A DNA stretch of 64,000 bases from Pseudohongiella spirulinae (GTDB taxonomy: Bacteria > Pseudomonadota > Gammaproteobacteria > Pseudomonadales > Pseudohongiellaceae): assembly GCF_001444425.1 (NCBI RefSeq), contig NZ_CP013189.1, positions 434,001-498,000 of the forward strand. The letters run 5' to 3'. Made by a program: the position numbers and the translations under genes. The notes below the pieces were generated by a model. The model searched no databases. It had not been told where the DNA came from and saw nothing but the letters and a program-made list of their open reading frames with translations. This document shows positions 18,062 to 25,757 of this stretch, in pieces (the stretch's first letter is position 1; every line of letters begins with the position of its first letter).

Positions 18062-18925
18062 TTATATCGCCAGGTCCAATGGTAAATCTGCTATGTCTTT
18101 AAGTCGTTTGCCATCCACCATAATGGCAAGCATGTCTTCCGCATCGCTCATGCCCAAATCTCTGACTGTTTCTTGCAATTCCGTTAATGCGAAGTGATAA
18201 ACGCAGTCAATATCCCCAGTTCCTAGTGCTATAGATGCAAGTCGACTTGGTGTGGGTTCAGCCGTGACGACCACGATGTGTGGTAACCGTCCTTTTCGGT
18301 TTCGAACCAAATTAAGTGCTTCGGATCGCGCATTCTGAGCTCGGTCACTTCGGATTGTCCATTTGCAGGAGATGCTGGCATGAAGCAATGGTAATCCACC
18401 ATTCTTTTTGCGCAAACTAGCGAGTCTTGCGATGGTATCATCCACAATTAAAACTGGTTGATTTATCTGTTGGTCACTAAGTGTTTCCCGGACAACTACG
18501 ATGTCGGGTGTGATGGTGTAATCACTTCCTAATGCCGCTGCAAGTTCCGCATCATTTCGAGCTGCTTTGTCGAGCGCGACCAAATGAGCATATTGCTCAT
18601 ACTTTGCAATTTCCAGCCGGTTGCGGCCCGCTACTTGATGCACGTCCCAGGGGCCCGGGCGTAAATGCTCCAATTGAATGAATGTCGCTTTAACAAAATC
18701 CGCACAAACGCTTTCGAATTGATTGCCTGAGGTCTGCCCAGCAATTCGCTCGCCAACTGTTTCTGCTTTTAAGCGATCCGCGATCCCACGAGCGATTTTT
18801 TTGCTTGTTGTATTGCTACTATCAGCGTTACTGACCACGCCTGCACTGTTAATTGTCAGGGTTGTTTCCAGTAGCGCAGCATGAAATGCTTTGCGAGCGT
18901 CTAAGAACGCGGATCTTGTGCTCAT
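18062..18925 (-). CDS. Type II restriction endonuclease, NgoMIV family (predicted GCCGGC)
   Basis: A 287-residue enzyme closely resembling NgoMIV, a tetrameric endonuclease cutting within GCCGGC. The known catalytic and recognition residues are present one position later than in NgoMIV: E71, D141 in TITPDIVV, S186-C187-K188 in ISCKWTIRSDR, and E202. The basic recognition segment RSDRAQNARSEALNLVRNRK and the C-terminal KRLKDIADLPLDLA are also characteristic. Its start overlaps the methyltransferase stop by one base (TGATG), so the methyltransferase is translated first from the same message. All active-site residues are intact, so it is probably functional. Base composition looks more AT-rich than its neighbours. 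Confidence 0.92.
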   Translation of the reverse strand: MSTRSAFLDARKAFHAALLETTLTINSAGVVSNADSSNTTSKKIARGIADRLKAETVGERIAGQTSGNQFESVCADFVKATFIQLEHLRPGPWDVHQVAGRNRLEIAKYEQYAHLVALDKAARNDAELAAALGSDYTITPDIVVVRETLSDQQINQPVLIVDDTIARLASLRKKNGGLPLLHASISCKWTIRSDRAQNARSEALNLVRNRKGRLPHIVVVTAEPTPSRLASIALGTGDIDCVYHFALTELQETVRDLGMSDAEDMLAIMVDGKRLKDIADLPLDLAI

Positions 18926-19881
18926 CAGGCGACCTTGAATATTTGTTTTACTGATAGGGCCTTATGGATCTGACGTGCAACGGCTGCAGCAACCGGGGGT
19001 GGAAAGGCATTTCCAATTTGGCGATAGGCTGCTGTTTTTCTGCCGTAAAACTGCCAATCATCCGGGAAGCCTTGAACGCGTGCAGTCATTCGGGTAGTGA
19101 GTCTAGGCATCCCTATAAAGTCACGTGGCGGGGGGGCATCCCACAAGCCCATACCATCTACGCCCAGGCTTGCCCAGGCTTTTTTCGCACGTGTGGGGCC
19201 CAGATCGGGGCCACCATGCTTTTTCGAGCCTCCAACTAGCGTGGGAGCGATTGCGTTGGCGTGTTCGCGCCAATTATCTGCTCCGCGCCATCCATCCGAC
19301 TTCATTAAGTCGTGTAACAATGCTCCGACAGTGGGAGGTTCTGCTTCTTGAGGTTTTGGCCACTCGAATCCAGACGCTAAATCTTTACGTATGCCTACAA
19401 ACACAACTCGTGGGCGGAGCTGTGATACTCCAAAGTCTGATGCGTTTAATAGTCTCCATCCTGGGACATAGCCAAGTTTTTTAAGTTGAATTTCAACTTT
19501 GTTGCGGTAGTCATCAAAGACAGCATCGAGTAGTCCACGGACATTTTCCAGCATCACGGCTTTCGGGCGACACTCATCGACGAGACGAAGAGCTTCAGGG
19601 AACAAATCGCGATCATCCTCTGCTCCCAACTGCTTGCCTGCTTTTGAAAAAGGCGGGCAAGGTACCCCACCAGCCAACAAGTCCACTCCAGGATAAAGTA
19701 GCCCACTAAATTCACGCAGATCGCCTTCAATAACATTCCAGCTCGGGCGATTAAGCCTTAAGGTTTGGCATGCTGGCGGTTCAAGTTCAACAAGTGCTGC
19801 GTGATCGAAACCAGCCATCTCCAAGCCGAGTGCCTGGCCGCCGGCACCTGCGCATATTTCCAGCGACGTGAATTCGCTCAT
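18925..19881 (-). CDS. DNA (cytosine-5) methyltransferase, partner of the NgoMIV-like nuclease
   Basis: A 318-residue C5-cytosine methyltransferase that should protect the host's GCCGGC sites. Motif I is SLEICAGAGGQALGLEMAGF. Catalytic C75 is in GGVPCPPFSKAGKQ (motif IV), and motif VI is LENVRGL at 112-117. Motif VIII is LRPRVVFVGIR, and motifs IX-X end with RQIGNAFPPPVAAAVARQI. The target-recognition region is the KKHGGPDLGPTRAKKAW segment. ATG 19881 has AAGG just upstream. The pair sits between an amine oxidase gene and tRNA-Phe, and local composition suggests acquisition by transfer. Confidence 0.92.
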   Translation of the reverse strand: MSEFTSLEICAGAGGQALGLEMAGFDHAALVELEPPACQTLRLNRPSWNVIEGDLREFSGLLYPGVDLLAGGVPCPPFSKAGKQLGAEDDRDLFPEALRLVDECRPKAVMLENVRGLLDAVFDDYRNKVEIQLKKLGYVPGWRLLNASDFGVSQLRPRVVFVGIRKDLASGFEWPKPQEAEPPTVGALLHDLMKSDGWRGADNWREHANAIAPTLVGGSKKHGGPDLGPTRAKKAWASLGVDGMGLWDAPPPRDFIGMPRLTTRMTARVQGFPDDWQFYGRKTAAYRQIGNAFPPPVAAAVARQIHKALSVKQIFKVA

Positions 19882-20049
19882 CCTTTATTCCTTTGGCGTT
19901 CAGCCTTCAGTACATCATGATCAGCCATCTTCCGTCGAATGGCTGGCCTGAATAAGTTTAGCAGATGGATGGGGCTGCCTGCAGGCAAATTACGTCAATT
20001 GATGATTTCTGATCTTTTGCTGTCATACCCACCAGCGGGGCGGAATAAT

Positions 20050-20165
20050 CCAAACAGCTTGGGGCTGTTTGGACCCTTCGGGCTTCGTGCTGTCGCACTC
20101 GTTGCAAGTTGCTGACGCAACTTGTCGAACCAGATCGGTGGTTCTCATCCGCCCCTGGGCAGCAC
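20050..20165 (+). repeat. Hairpins plus inverted tRNA-Phe 3'-end fragment
   Basis: In the 321-base gap between the methyltransferase start and tRNA-Phe there is no gene. It contains a 9-bp stem hairpin at 20050-20072 (CCAAACAGC/GCTGTTTGG) and an 8-bp stem hairpin at 20105-20124 (CAAGTTGC/GCAACTTG). At 20135-20165 a plus-strand copy of the T-arm and 3' end of the neighbouring tRNA-Phe appears in opposite orientation, with small differences (GGTGGTTC, then CCGCCCCTGGGCA). The fragment may be a recombination scar linked to arrival of the restriction-modification genes. Confidence 0.7.
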
Positions 20166-20169
20166 ATAC

Positions 20170-20197
20170 AAAAAAGCCCCGCTTAAGCGAGGCTTTT
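20170..20197 (-). terminator. Terminator downstream of tRNA-Phe, probably bidirectional
   Basis: On the minus strand a stem AAAGCCTCGC / GCGGGGCTTT with loop TTAA (one G-T pair) is followed by a T run. It lies 6 bases beyond the CCA end of tRNA-Phe. A-rich and T-rich flanks on both sides would let it stop transcription from either direction. Confidence 0.85.
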
Positions 20198-20202
20198 GTA
20201 TG

Positions 20203-20278
20203 TGGTGCCCAGGGGCGGAATCGAACCACCGACACGAGGATTTTCAATCCTCTGCTCTACCAACTGAGCTACCTGGGC
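20203..20278 (-). tRNA. tRNA-Phe (GAA)
   Basis: A 76-base cloverleaf read on the minus strand. The acceptor stem GCCCAGG pairs with CCTGGGC before an encoded CCA. The D-arm is GCTCAGTTGGTAGAGC. The anticodon stem GAGGA/TCCTC encloses loop TTGAAAA with anticodon GAA, and the T-loop is GGTTCGATTCC. It lies 92 bases after the yggX stop on the same strand, so it may be reached by readthrough, and it ends at a strong terminator. Confidence 0.97.
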
Positions 20279-20370
20279 ATTTCTCTGTCAGCGCCTGACT
20301 GCGCAACAAGGCGCGTATTAAAACCGCTGACGGCGCCGGAGTCAAGTCTGTGGCGGTGAAATATTGCTGA

Positions 20371-20649
20371 TTATGTGTCTGAATCAGGGGCCACGTAGCC
20401 GCTGGCGGTGTCGTAGGCTTCGTTGTTCAGAAAGCGCTGCATTTGCTGCTGCAGGTACTTGCGGTCGTCGGCAGATGCCATGCTCAGGTGTTTCTCGTTG
20501 ATCAGCATGACCTGCTCTTTCTGCCAGTCCTGCCAGGCCTGTGCGGATACGGTCTCAAAGATCTCCTGGCCGACCGGGCCGGGATAGGGCGGCGTCGGCA
20601 GGGCTGGCAATTCTTTCTGATATTTTTTGCAAAAAACCATTCTGCTCAT
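20371..20649 (-). CDS. yggX: Fe(2+)-trafficking / oxidative damage protection protein YggX
   Basis: A 92-residue cytosolic protein linked to protection of iron-sulfur clusters from oxidation. The start MSRMVFCKKYQKELP with the conserved cysteine, then PYPGPVGQEIFETVSAQAWQDW and LINEKHLSM, are typical. I chose ATG 20649; upstream codons in this frame lie in mutY. As in E. coli and many relatives, it follows mutY, here 7 bases after the mutY stop, consistent with one transcript. Confidence 0.95.
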   Translation of the reverse strand: MSRMVFCKKYQKELPALPTPPYPGPVGQEIFETVSAQAWQDWQKEQVMLINEKHLSMASADDRKYLQQQMQRFLNNEAYDTASGYVAPDSDT

Positions 20650-20656
20650 TTTTACC

Positions 20657-21718
20657 TCACATGGGTTTTTCTGATGCCAGTTGTCCCAGCAGTTTTTTGA
20701 CGGGCGCCGCAAGGCCTATGCGCTGGTCGCTATGATCGGGGTTATACCACAGGATGCCGGCAGAATCTGTCAGGTCGGGTTGTGGCTGACCATCTACCAG
20801 CACTGGCGTGATGTCCAGATGATAGTGGCTGAAGGTATGCCTGACCACTGGCCAGGTTTGCTGTTTTTCAATCATCCGGGTGGCCAGCCAGTCCTGCAAG
20901 GATGAGTCGTCGGCACATTCTGGAAAGCTCCACAGGCCTCCCCAGATGCCTGTTGACTGGCGTTGCTGCAGCATTACCCGGCCGTCAGTATCACGCCACA
21001 TCAGCATATAAACGGATTTGACGGGCAGGGTCTTGCGCGGTTTGCTGACGGGCAGTCTGTCGGTCAGCCTGTGTTTAAATGCCAGGCAGTCCCGCAGCAG
21101 GGGGCAGATCTGGCAGTCGGGCCTGCTGCGTGTGCACACGGTTGCGCCCAGGTCCATCATGGCCTGTGTATAGGCGCTGTTGCGTATGTCGGGTGTTGCT
21201 GCCTCGGCCAACTGCCAGAGTTGTTTTTGGGCGGCGCTGGTGCCAGACCACTGATCAATGGCGTAGTAACGGCACAGCACACGTTTCACGTTACCGTCCA
21301 GGATGACGCCACGCTGCTGCATGGATAAGGAGAGGATGGCGCCGGCGGTTGAGCGACCGATACCGGGTAGTTCGCACAATTTTTCCAGGGTGTCTGGAAA
21401 CTGGCCGCTTAGCTCCCCGGCAATAATGACGGCAGTCTTGTGCAGATTGCGTGCCCGGGCGTAATAACCCAGTCCGGTCCACAGGTGCAGCACGCTGTCC
21501 AGCGGTGCGCTGGCCAGTGACTGCACATCGGGCAGGTGCTGCATAAAACGCTGGAAGTAAGGGATAACGGTCGTGACCTGGGTCTGCTGCAGCATGATCT
21601 CAGACACCCAGACGCGATAAGGTGTGATGCCCTGTTGCCAGGGCAGGTCATGGCGGCCATGCTGATCGAACCATGTCAGCACGGCCTGGCTGTCCAGTGT
21701 CTTATGAGTGGAACTCAC
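20657..21718 (-). CDS. mutY: A/G-specific adenine DNA glycosylase
   Basis: A 353-residue base-excision repair enzyme that removes adenine mispaired with 8-oxoguanine. Catalytic E40 is in VSEIMLQQTQV, and the helix-hairpin-helix is LCELPGIGRSTAGAIL. Catalytic D141 is in ILDGNVKRVLCR. The [4Fe-4S] cluster cysteines C195, C202, C205 and C211 have the right C-X6-C-X2-C-X5-C spacing. A NUDIX-like C-terminal domain (VYMLMWRDTDGRVMLQQRQSTGIWGGLWSFPE) recognises 8-oxoG. The gene starts 2 bases after the AsmA-family stop and precedes yggX, forming an asmA-like/mutY/yggX operon. Confidence 0.95.
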   Translation of the reverse strand: MSSTHKTLDSQAVLTWFDQHGRHDLPWQQGITPYRVWVSEIMLQQTQVTTVIPYFQRFMQHLPDVQSLASAPLDSVLHLWTGLGYYARARNLHKTAVIIAGELSGQFPDTLEKLCELPGIGRSTAGAILSLSMQQRGVILDGNVKRVLCRYYAIDQWSGTSAAQKQLWQLAEAATPDIRNSAYTQAMMDLGATVCTRSRPDCQICPLLRDCLAFKHRLTDRLPVSKPRKTLPVKSVYMLMWRDTDGRVMLQQRQSTGIWGGLWSFPECADDSSLQDWLATRMIEKQQTWPVVRHTFSHYHLDITPVLVDGQPQPDLTDSAGILWYNPDHSDQRIGLAAPVKKLLGQLASEKPM

Positions 21719-21720
21719 CT

Positions 21721-23715
21721 TCAGTCCTGAAACAGATTGCGGACTCTGTCGCGCAGCCGGTCCACCTGTTCGGTGATGACATCGGTAGCCCGGCGCTCAA
21801 TTTCGTCACGGGCCATGCGGGCAAATACATCGCGCACCTGCTGCAGGTCGGGGCTGCAATATTGCAGCCCGGGGTCACTGAAAGCGGCTTCGCAGCGGAC
21901 CGGCCAGGGAATGTTCTGGTAATCTTCGTTGATACGGATGCTTTGAGGTGCCGGCTCGCCCAGAAAGGTAAAACTCAGCCGGTAATCAAAACTGCCGTTA
22001 TCCAGATCAATGCCGCCAGTACCGGCAACATCAAAGTTGTCCAGCCGAACACTGAGCTCCTGGTTTTCGCGAATACCATTGTTGAACATCAGCAGGGCGT
22101 CAACGTTATTAAAGCGTACTACGTCGGGCCACTGGGATGCCATATCGCCCTGCGGGTTGAGCACAGAAATGGCGGAGAACACGCGTTTGACCAGGGTGAT
22201 GTCCACAGAGCTGTCGGCGACCTGAACCTGGGCGGCACCGCTGATACTGTCACGCAGGGCAAACACTGAATTGCCTTGCAGACTGTGGTTAGTGTTGGCA
22301 TTGAAGCGGCCGGTAAAAAAGCCCAGGCGCTCTTTGTCGCGCGTCAGGGCAGCAGCGCTGATGTTCTGCAGCTCGGAATTCAGGTTGATTTGAGCAGGCT
22401 GGGTGCTGGCATCAACAACCAGGTTGGCATCGATAGTGCCTTCGTAAAAGCCGATCTGCCGAGCATCCAGATTGAGTGTGCCTCTTTGCAACTGCGCAGA
22501 GAAATTCACGGGCGCCAGGTTCATGCCGGCGTATGTCACTGACTCCAGACTATGATTGCCGCGCAGGTCAAAGTCGGCGAGCATTTCCAGCGGCAGCGGG
22601 GTGTCGATGGGGGCAGTGATATTGTCCGCCCCGTCAGCGACTGGTGTTTGCCTCTCCGGCTGGTTGAGCCAATCATCGATGGTGATGCTGCCACCCTGTA
22701 ATTCATATCCGATCAGCATCTTGCGGGTATCAGTGGGGTAGAGCAGATCGCCGCGCAGCTCAATGGCGGAATCATTCAGGCCCAGCAGCAGTTCCTCCAG
22801 TGTCAGTCCGGCTGCATCGCCATTCAGTTTAAGGCTCTGCACAGTGACCTGCTGGGCATCGGGTGGCGGCATGGCAGCCTCATCGATGCGCATGAAATTT
22901 TCCAGCAGGTAGCTCAGGTTGAAGGTGTTGCTGCTCAGGTCTGCCTGCCAGCGCAGATTGTCCGGGAAGTTGCTGGCGCTGGCTGAACCGCTGATAACCA
23001 GCGGACTCATGGTAAATTGCAGGTTATTCAGTTGAGCCGTACCCTGCTGGTAATCAAACGCCATGCTGCTTTGCAGGGACATATCGAGCGTGCGACTGGC
23101 CACCTGATCGATCACCTGCATTGACATCTCTACGTCGAACGGCCGGCCGTTGACGTTGGTATTCCGGCTGATCAGGCTGGGGATCTGCACCGTGCTGAAA
23201 ATGCCCTGCAGATTGTCCTGATAGTCCAAGCGGGTATTGGTGACGGTGATCTGGCGGATGTTGATATCAACCGGAATGTCGGTCTGCGCTGTGTTGGTGG
23301 TGTTTTGTGGTGCTTCTCGCAGCCAGTTGCTTTGACCGTTGGCATCGATAATCCAGTTGACATGCAGCCCGTCCGCTACAAATTCCTGGATATCAAGCTG
23401 TCCACGCATCAGCGACGATGGATCCAGCCGCAGGGCTACGTTAGAAAAAGAAGCCAGCTCCTGGGGGGTTACGCCATTGCTCAGGCGAACGTCCTGAATA
23501 CTCAGGCCAAATACGGGGCGGAACGTCCAGCCGATATCACCGGCAATCTGCAGCTGCAGATCCGACTGACTGGCCACCACTGACTCGATGGCGGGGCGGT
23601 AGCGGTTTGGGTCGATGACCACAAACAGGATAAAAACCAGGGCCAGCGCAAAAACGATCAGGCCGGAAACTAAAAAAACGAGGTACTTCAATAGCTTTGA
23701 CATGGTTGCAGACAT
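21721..23715 (-). CDS. AsmA family protein
   Basis: A 664-residue protein of the AsmA family (AsmA, YhdP and relatives), inner-membrane anchored with a large periplasmic part, implicated in outer-membrane lipid homeostasis. One N-terminal membrane segment (LLKYLVFLVSGLIVFALALVFILFVVI) precedes the family start DPNRYRPAIESVV. The AsmA C-terminal region follows (NGIRENQELSVRLDNFDVAGTGGIDLDNGSFDYRLSFTF). The extreme C-terminus is basic and helical. ATG 23703 is an alternative start. It is co-directional with mutY, which it precedes by 2 bases. Confidence 0.88.
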   Translation of the reverse strand: MSATMSKLLKYLVFLVSGLIVFALALVFILFVVIDPNRYRPAIESVVASQSDLQLQIAGDIGWTFRPVFGLSIQDVRLSNGVTPQELASFSNVALRLDPSSLMRGQLDIQEFVADGLHVNWIIDANGQSNWLREAPQNTTNTAQTDIPVDINIRQITVTNTRLDYQDNLQGIFSTVQIPSLISRNTNVNGRPFDVEMSMQVIDQVASRTLDMSLQSSMAFDYQQGTAQLNNLQFTMSPLVISGSASASNFPDNLRWQADLSSNTFNLSYLLENFMRIDEAAMPPPDAQQVTVQSLKLNGDAAGLTLEELLLGLNDSAIELRGDLLYPTDTRKMLIGYELQGGSITIDDWLNQPERQTPVADGADNITAPIDTPLPLEMLADFDLRGNHSLESVTYAGMNLAPVNFSAQLQRGTLNLDARQIGFYEGTIDANLVVDASTQPAQINLNSELQNISAAALTRDKERLGFFTGRFNANTNHSLQGNSVFALRDSISGAAQVQVADSSVDITLVKRVFSAISVLNPQGDMASQWPDVVRFNNVDALLMFNNGIRENQELSVRLDNFDVAGTGGIDLDNGSFDYRLSFTFLGEPAPQSIRINEDYQNIPWPVRCEAAFSDPGLQYCSPDLQQVRDVFARMARDEIERRATDVITEQVDRLRDRVRNLFQD

Positions 23716-23776
23716 CCCGTGGCAATCAGACAGCGGATGGGGATTGTCTCACGAAAGCGGTGTGGAGAGAAACGCG

Positions 23777-23801
23777 GGGGACGTAGACCGCCTCCGTCCC
23801 C
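23777..23801. repeat. Dispersed palindromic repeat, single copy
   Basis: A 25-base unit with arms GGGGACG and CGTCCCC around TAGACCGCCTC, in the gap between the AsmA-family start and the DUF4168 stop. It is identical to the unit at 27251-27275. Confidence 0.85.
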
Positions 23802-23813
23802 AGCGCCAATCAA

Positions 23814-24197
23814 TCAGGAAGCTGCTTCAATCGCGGCTTCCAGCTCTTCCAGCAGCTCCGGATCGGCAGAGGCCATCTGGATGATCTGGTTGTACTCCTG
23901 GATAGACAGGTCATTGTCTTCTACGGCTTCCTGCATCTCCAGCTGGGCAGCCTGCTGCAGGCCGTTGGCTTCAGCTTCGTCGGTGACCGATTGCAGCTGC
24001 TGCGCGTAGCGCATCTGAATTTGCATGATGTCGTTGTAGGCTGACACAAAATTTGATTTCAGCTCGGAAGTCAGCTCAATCTGCGGTGCCGCCTGGGGTG
24101 TGGGGGCTTGCTGGGCAGGGGGTTGCTGAGCCTGTAGCGAGCCGCTGAACAGGGCCATGATAAACAGAGCAGTAAGTGCAGTCATTTTCTTCAACAT
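23814..24197 (-). CDS. DUF4168 family exported protein
   Basis: A 127-residue exported protein. The signal peptide covers about residues 1-24 (MLKKMTALTALFIMALFSGSLQA). A Gln/Pro/Ala-rich linker follows (QQPPAQQAPTPQAAPQ), then an acidic helical domain. The domain has the DUF4168 pattern, FVSAYNDIMQIQMRYAQQLQSV, then DLSIQEYNQIIQMASADPEL. I chose ATG 24197 because AGGAGA lies 6 bases upstream. Function is unknown. It is followed by a palindromic repeat, then the AsmA gene. Confidence 0.82.
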   Translation of the reverse strand: MLKKMTALTALFIMALFSGSLQAQQPPAQQAPTPQAAPQIELTSELKSNFVSAYNDIMQIQMRYAQQLQSVTDEAEANGLQQAAQLEMQEAVEDNDLSIQEYNQIIQMASADPELLEELEAAIEAAS

Positions 24198-24353
24198 GAA
24201 ATGTCTCCTGGTTTTTATGTATGTGTCAGGAGTCAATCAAGCATCGTGCCAGGTTGCTGAAATTTTTAAGCTGTTGAAAATGTTATTTTTTGTTTGGATG
24301 GCTAAAATTCTGAGCATGTGCCAATACGACACATGTGTCAGTGCGTGCGGCGA

Positions 24354-25757
24354 TTATGACTCACTATGGCCTGGTTCTTCGCCCAGTTTTCGGTACAGGG
24401 TGCGCCGACCAATGCCCAATGCGGCTGCGGCCTGACGTTTGTTGCCGTCAAATTTTTTCAGAGTCTGCTGAATGTGTTGAAGCTCCAGTTGTGCCAGGGT
24501 TGGCCAGTTTTCGGTGGTTGCAGAGAGTTCGGAGCCTGTCTCTGGCAGCCTGGCTGTCAGACCGCCGCTGCGAATTTTTTCTGGCAAATCTTCAATGCGT
24601 AGTTGTTCGCCCTGGCAGAATGTTACCGCCCGCTCAATGGCACTGGACAGCTCTCTGACATTGCCGGGGAATGTATATTGGCGCATCTGCTGCAGCGCGG
24701 CGTCACTGATGCCGGCGATTTGGCGCTTCTGCTGCAGGTTAACGCGACGGATAAAGTGCGCAATGAGGATGTCCAGGTCATCGCCACGCTGGCGCAGTGC
24801 CGGGACCTCAATAGTGAAAGTTTGCAGACGAAAATACAGATCTTCGCGGAAGCTGCCCTGACGCACGTCTTCTTCCAGGTTGCGGTTGGTGGCCGCCAGG
24901 ATGCGCACATTTAACTGCGTCTCCTGGTCAGCGCCGACCGGACGGATGCGTCCGTCCTGCAAAATGCGCAGTAGTTTGGCCTGCATTTCCAGAGGCATTT
25001 CGCCAATTTCATCCAGCAAAAGGCTGCCGTTGTGAGCTTCGGCAAACAGGCCGGCGCGTGTTTTGCCGGCGCCAGTGAAGGCGTTGGCGGTATGGCCGAA
25101 CAGCTCACTTTCCAGCAACTCCGGGGGCAGGCCAGCACAATTGACGGCCACAAACGGGCTTTTTTTGCGGGCGCTTTCCTGATGCAGGGCGCGGGCCACC
25201 AGCTCTTTGCCGGTGCCGCTTTCGCCCGTGATCAGCACCGGACCCTCGGCCCGTGCCACCATGCGGATACTGTTAAACAGTGATTGCATCACCGGGCTGC
25301 GCCCCAGCATGCCATGAAACTCATGATCGCCCATGATGGCTTTGTACTGGGCCAGCTCGTCCTGCAAGCGGCGGTGTTGAATCACCCGCTCGGCACTGAT
25401 GCGCAGATGATCCAGCTTGATGGGTTTGGTGAGGAAGTCATCGGCCCCCTGTTTAAGTGCGTCGACGGCCTGTTCGACGGTGCCGAAAGCGGTAATCATG
25501 ATGAAGCCGGGAGGGGCCTGATCTCTTTGGCGAATAAAGCTGAGCAGTTCGAGGCCTGATTGTCCGGGAAGGCGCAGATCGCTGATGATCAGCCGGATGG
25601 ATGCCTGTTGCAAAATTTTGATAGCGCTCTGAACCGTATCGCAGGACTGCACCCGGTAACCCGCATCAGTCAATTCATCAACCAGCAGCTCGCGTAGCGC
25701 CGTATCATCCTCAACAACAAGAATGCTGTCCTGTTGGTCTTTTTGCAAGGCTGTCAT
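24354..25757 (-). CDS. Sigma-54-dependent NtrC-family response regulator
   Basis: A 467-residue transcription activator. The receiver domain has phospho-acceptor D60 (LIISDLRLPGQSG). The AAA+ domain has Walker A GESGTGKE at 178-185 and Walker B SLLLDEIGEMP, followed by sensor motifs. The C-terminus is a Fis-type DNA-binding helix-turn-helix (DGNKRQAAAALGIGRRTLYRKL). The sigma-54-contacting GAFTGA loop reads NAFTGA (225-230): F, T and G are kept but the first glycine is asparagine. It overlaps the sensor kinase by 4 bases (ATGA). Target genes are unknown. No clear sigma-54 (-24/-12) promoter was found close by. Confidence 0.92.
   Translation of the reverse strand: MTALQKDQQDSILVVEDDTALRELLVDELTDAGYRVQSCDTVQSAIKILQQASIRLIISDLRLPGQSGLELLSFIRQRDQAPPGFIMITAFGTVEQAVDALKQGADDFLTKPIKLDHLRISAERVIQHRRLQDELAQYKAIMGDHEFHGMLGRSPVMQSLFNSIRMVARAEGPVLITGESGTGKELVARALHQESARKKSPFVAVNCAGLPPELLESELFGHTANAFTGAGKTRAGLFAEAHNGSLLLDEIGEMPLEMQAKLLRILQDGRIRPVGADQETQLNVRILAATNRNLEEDVRQGSFREDLYFRLQTFTIEVPALRQRGDDLDILIAHFIRRVNLQQKRQIAGISDAALQQMRQYTFPGNVRELSSAIERAVTFCQGEQLRIEDLPEKIRSGGLTARLPETGSELSATTENWPTLAQLELQHIQQTLKKFDGNKRQAAAALGIGRRTLYRKLGEEPGHSES

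Noticed and set aside
20069-20359. Open frame ending NRTTDTRIFNPLLYQLSYL near tRNA-Phe
   Set aside because: It is a translation of the complement of the tRNA gene, a well-known false prediction.
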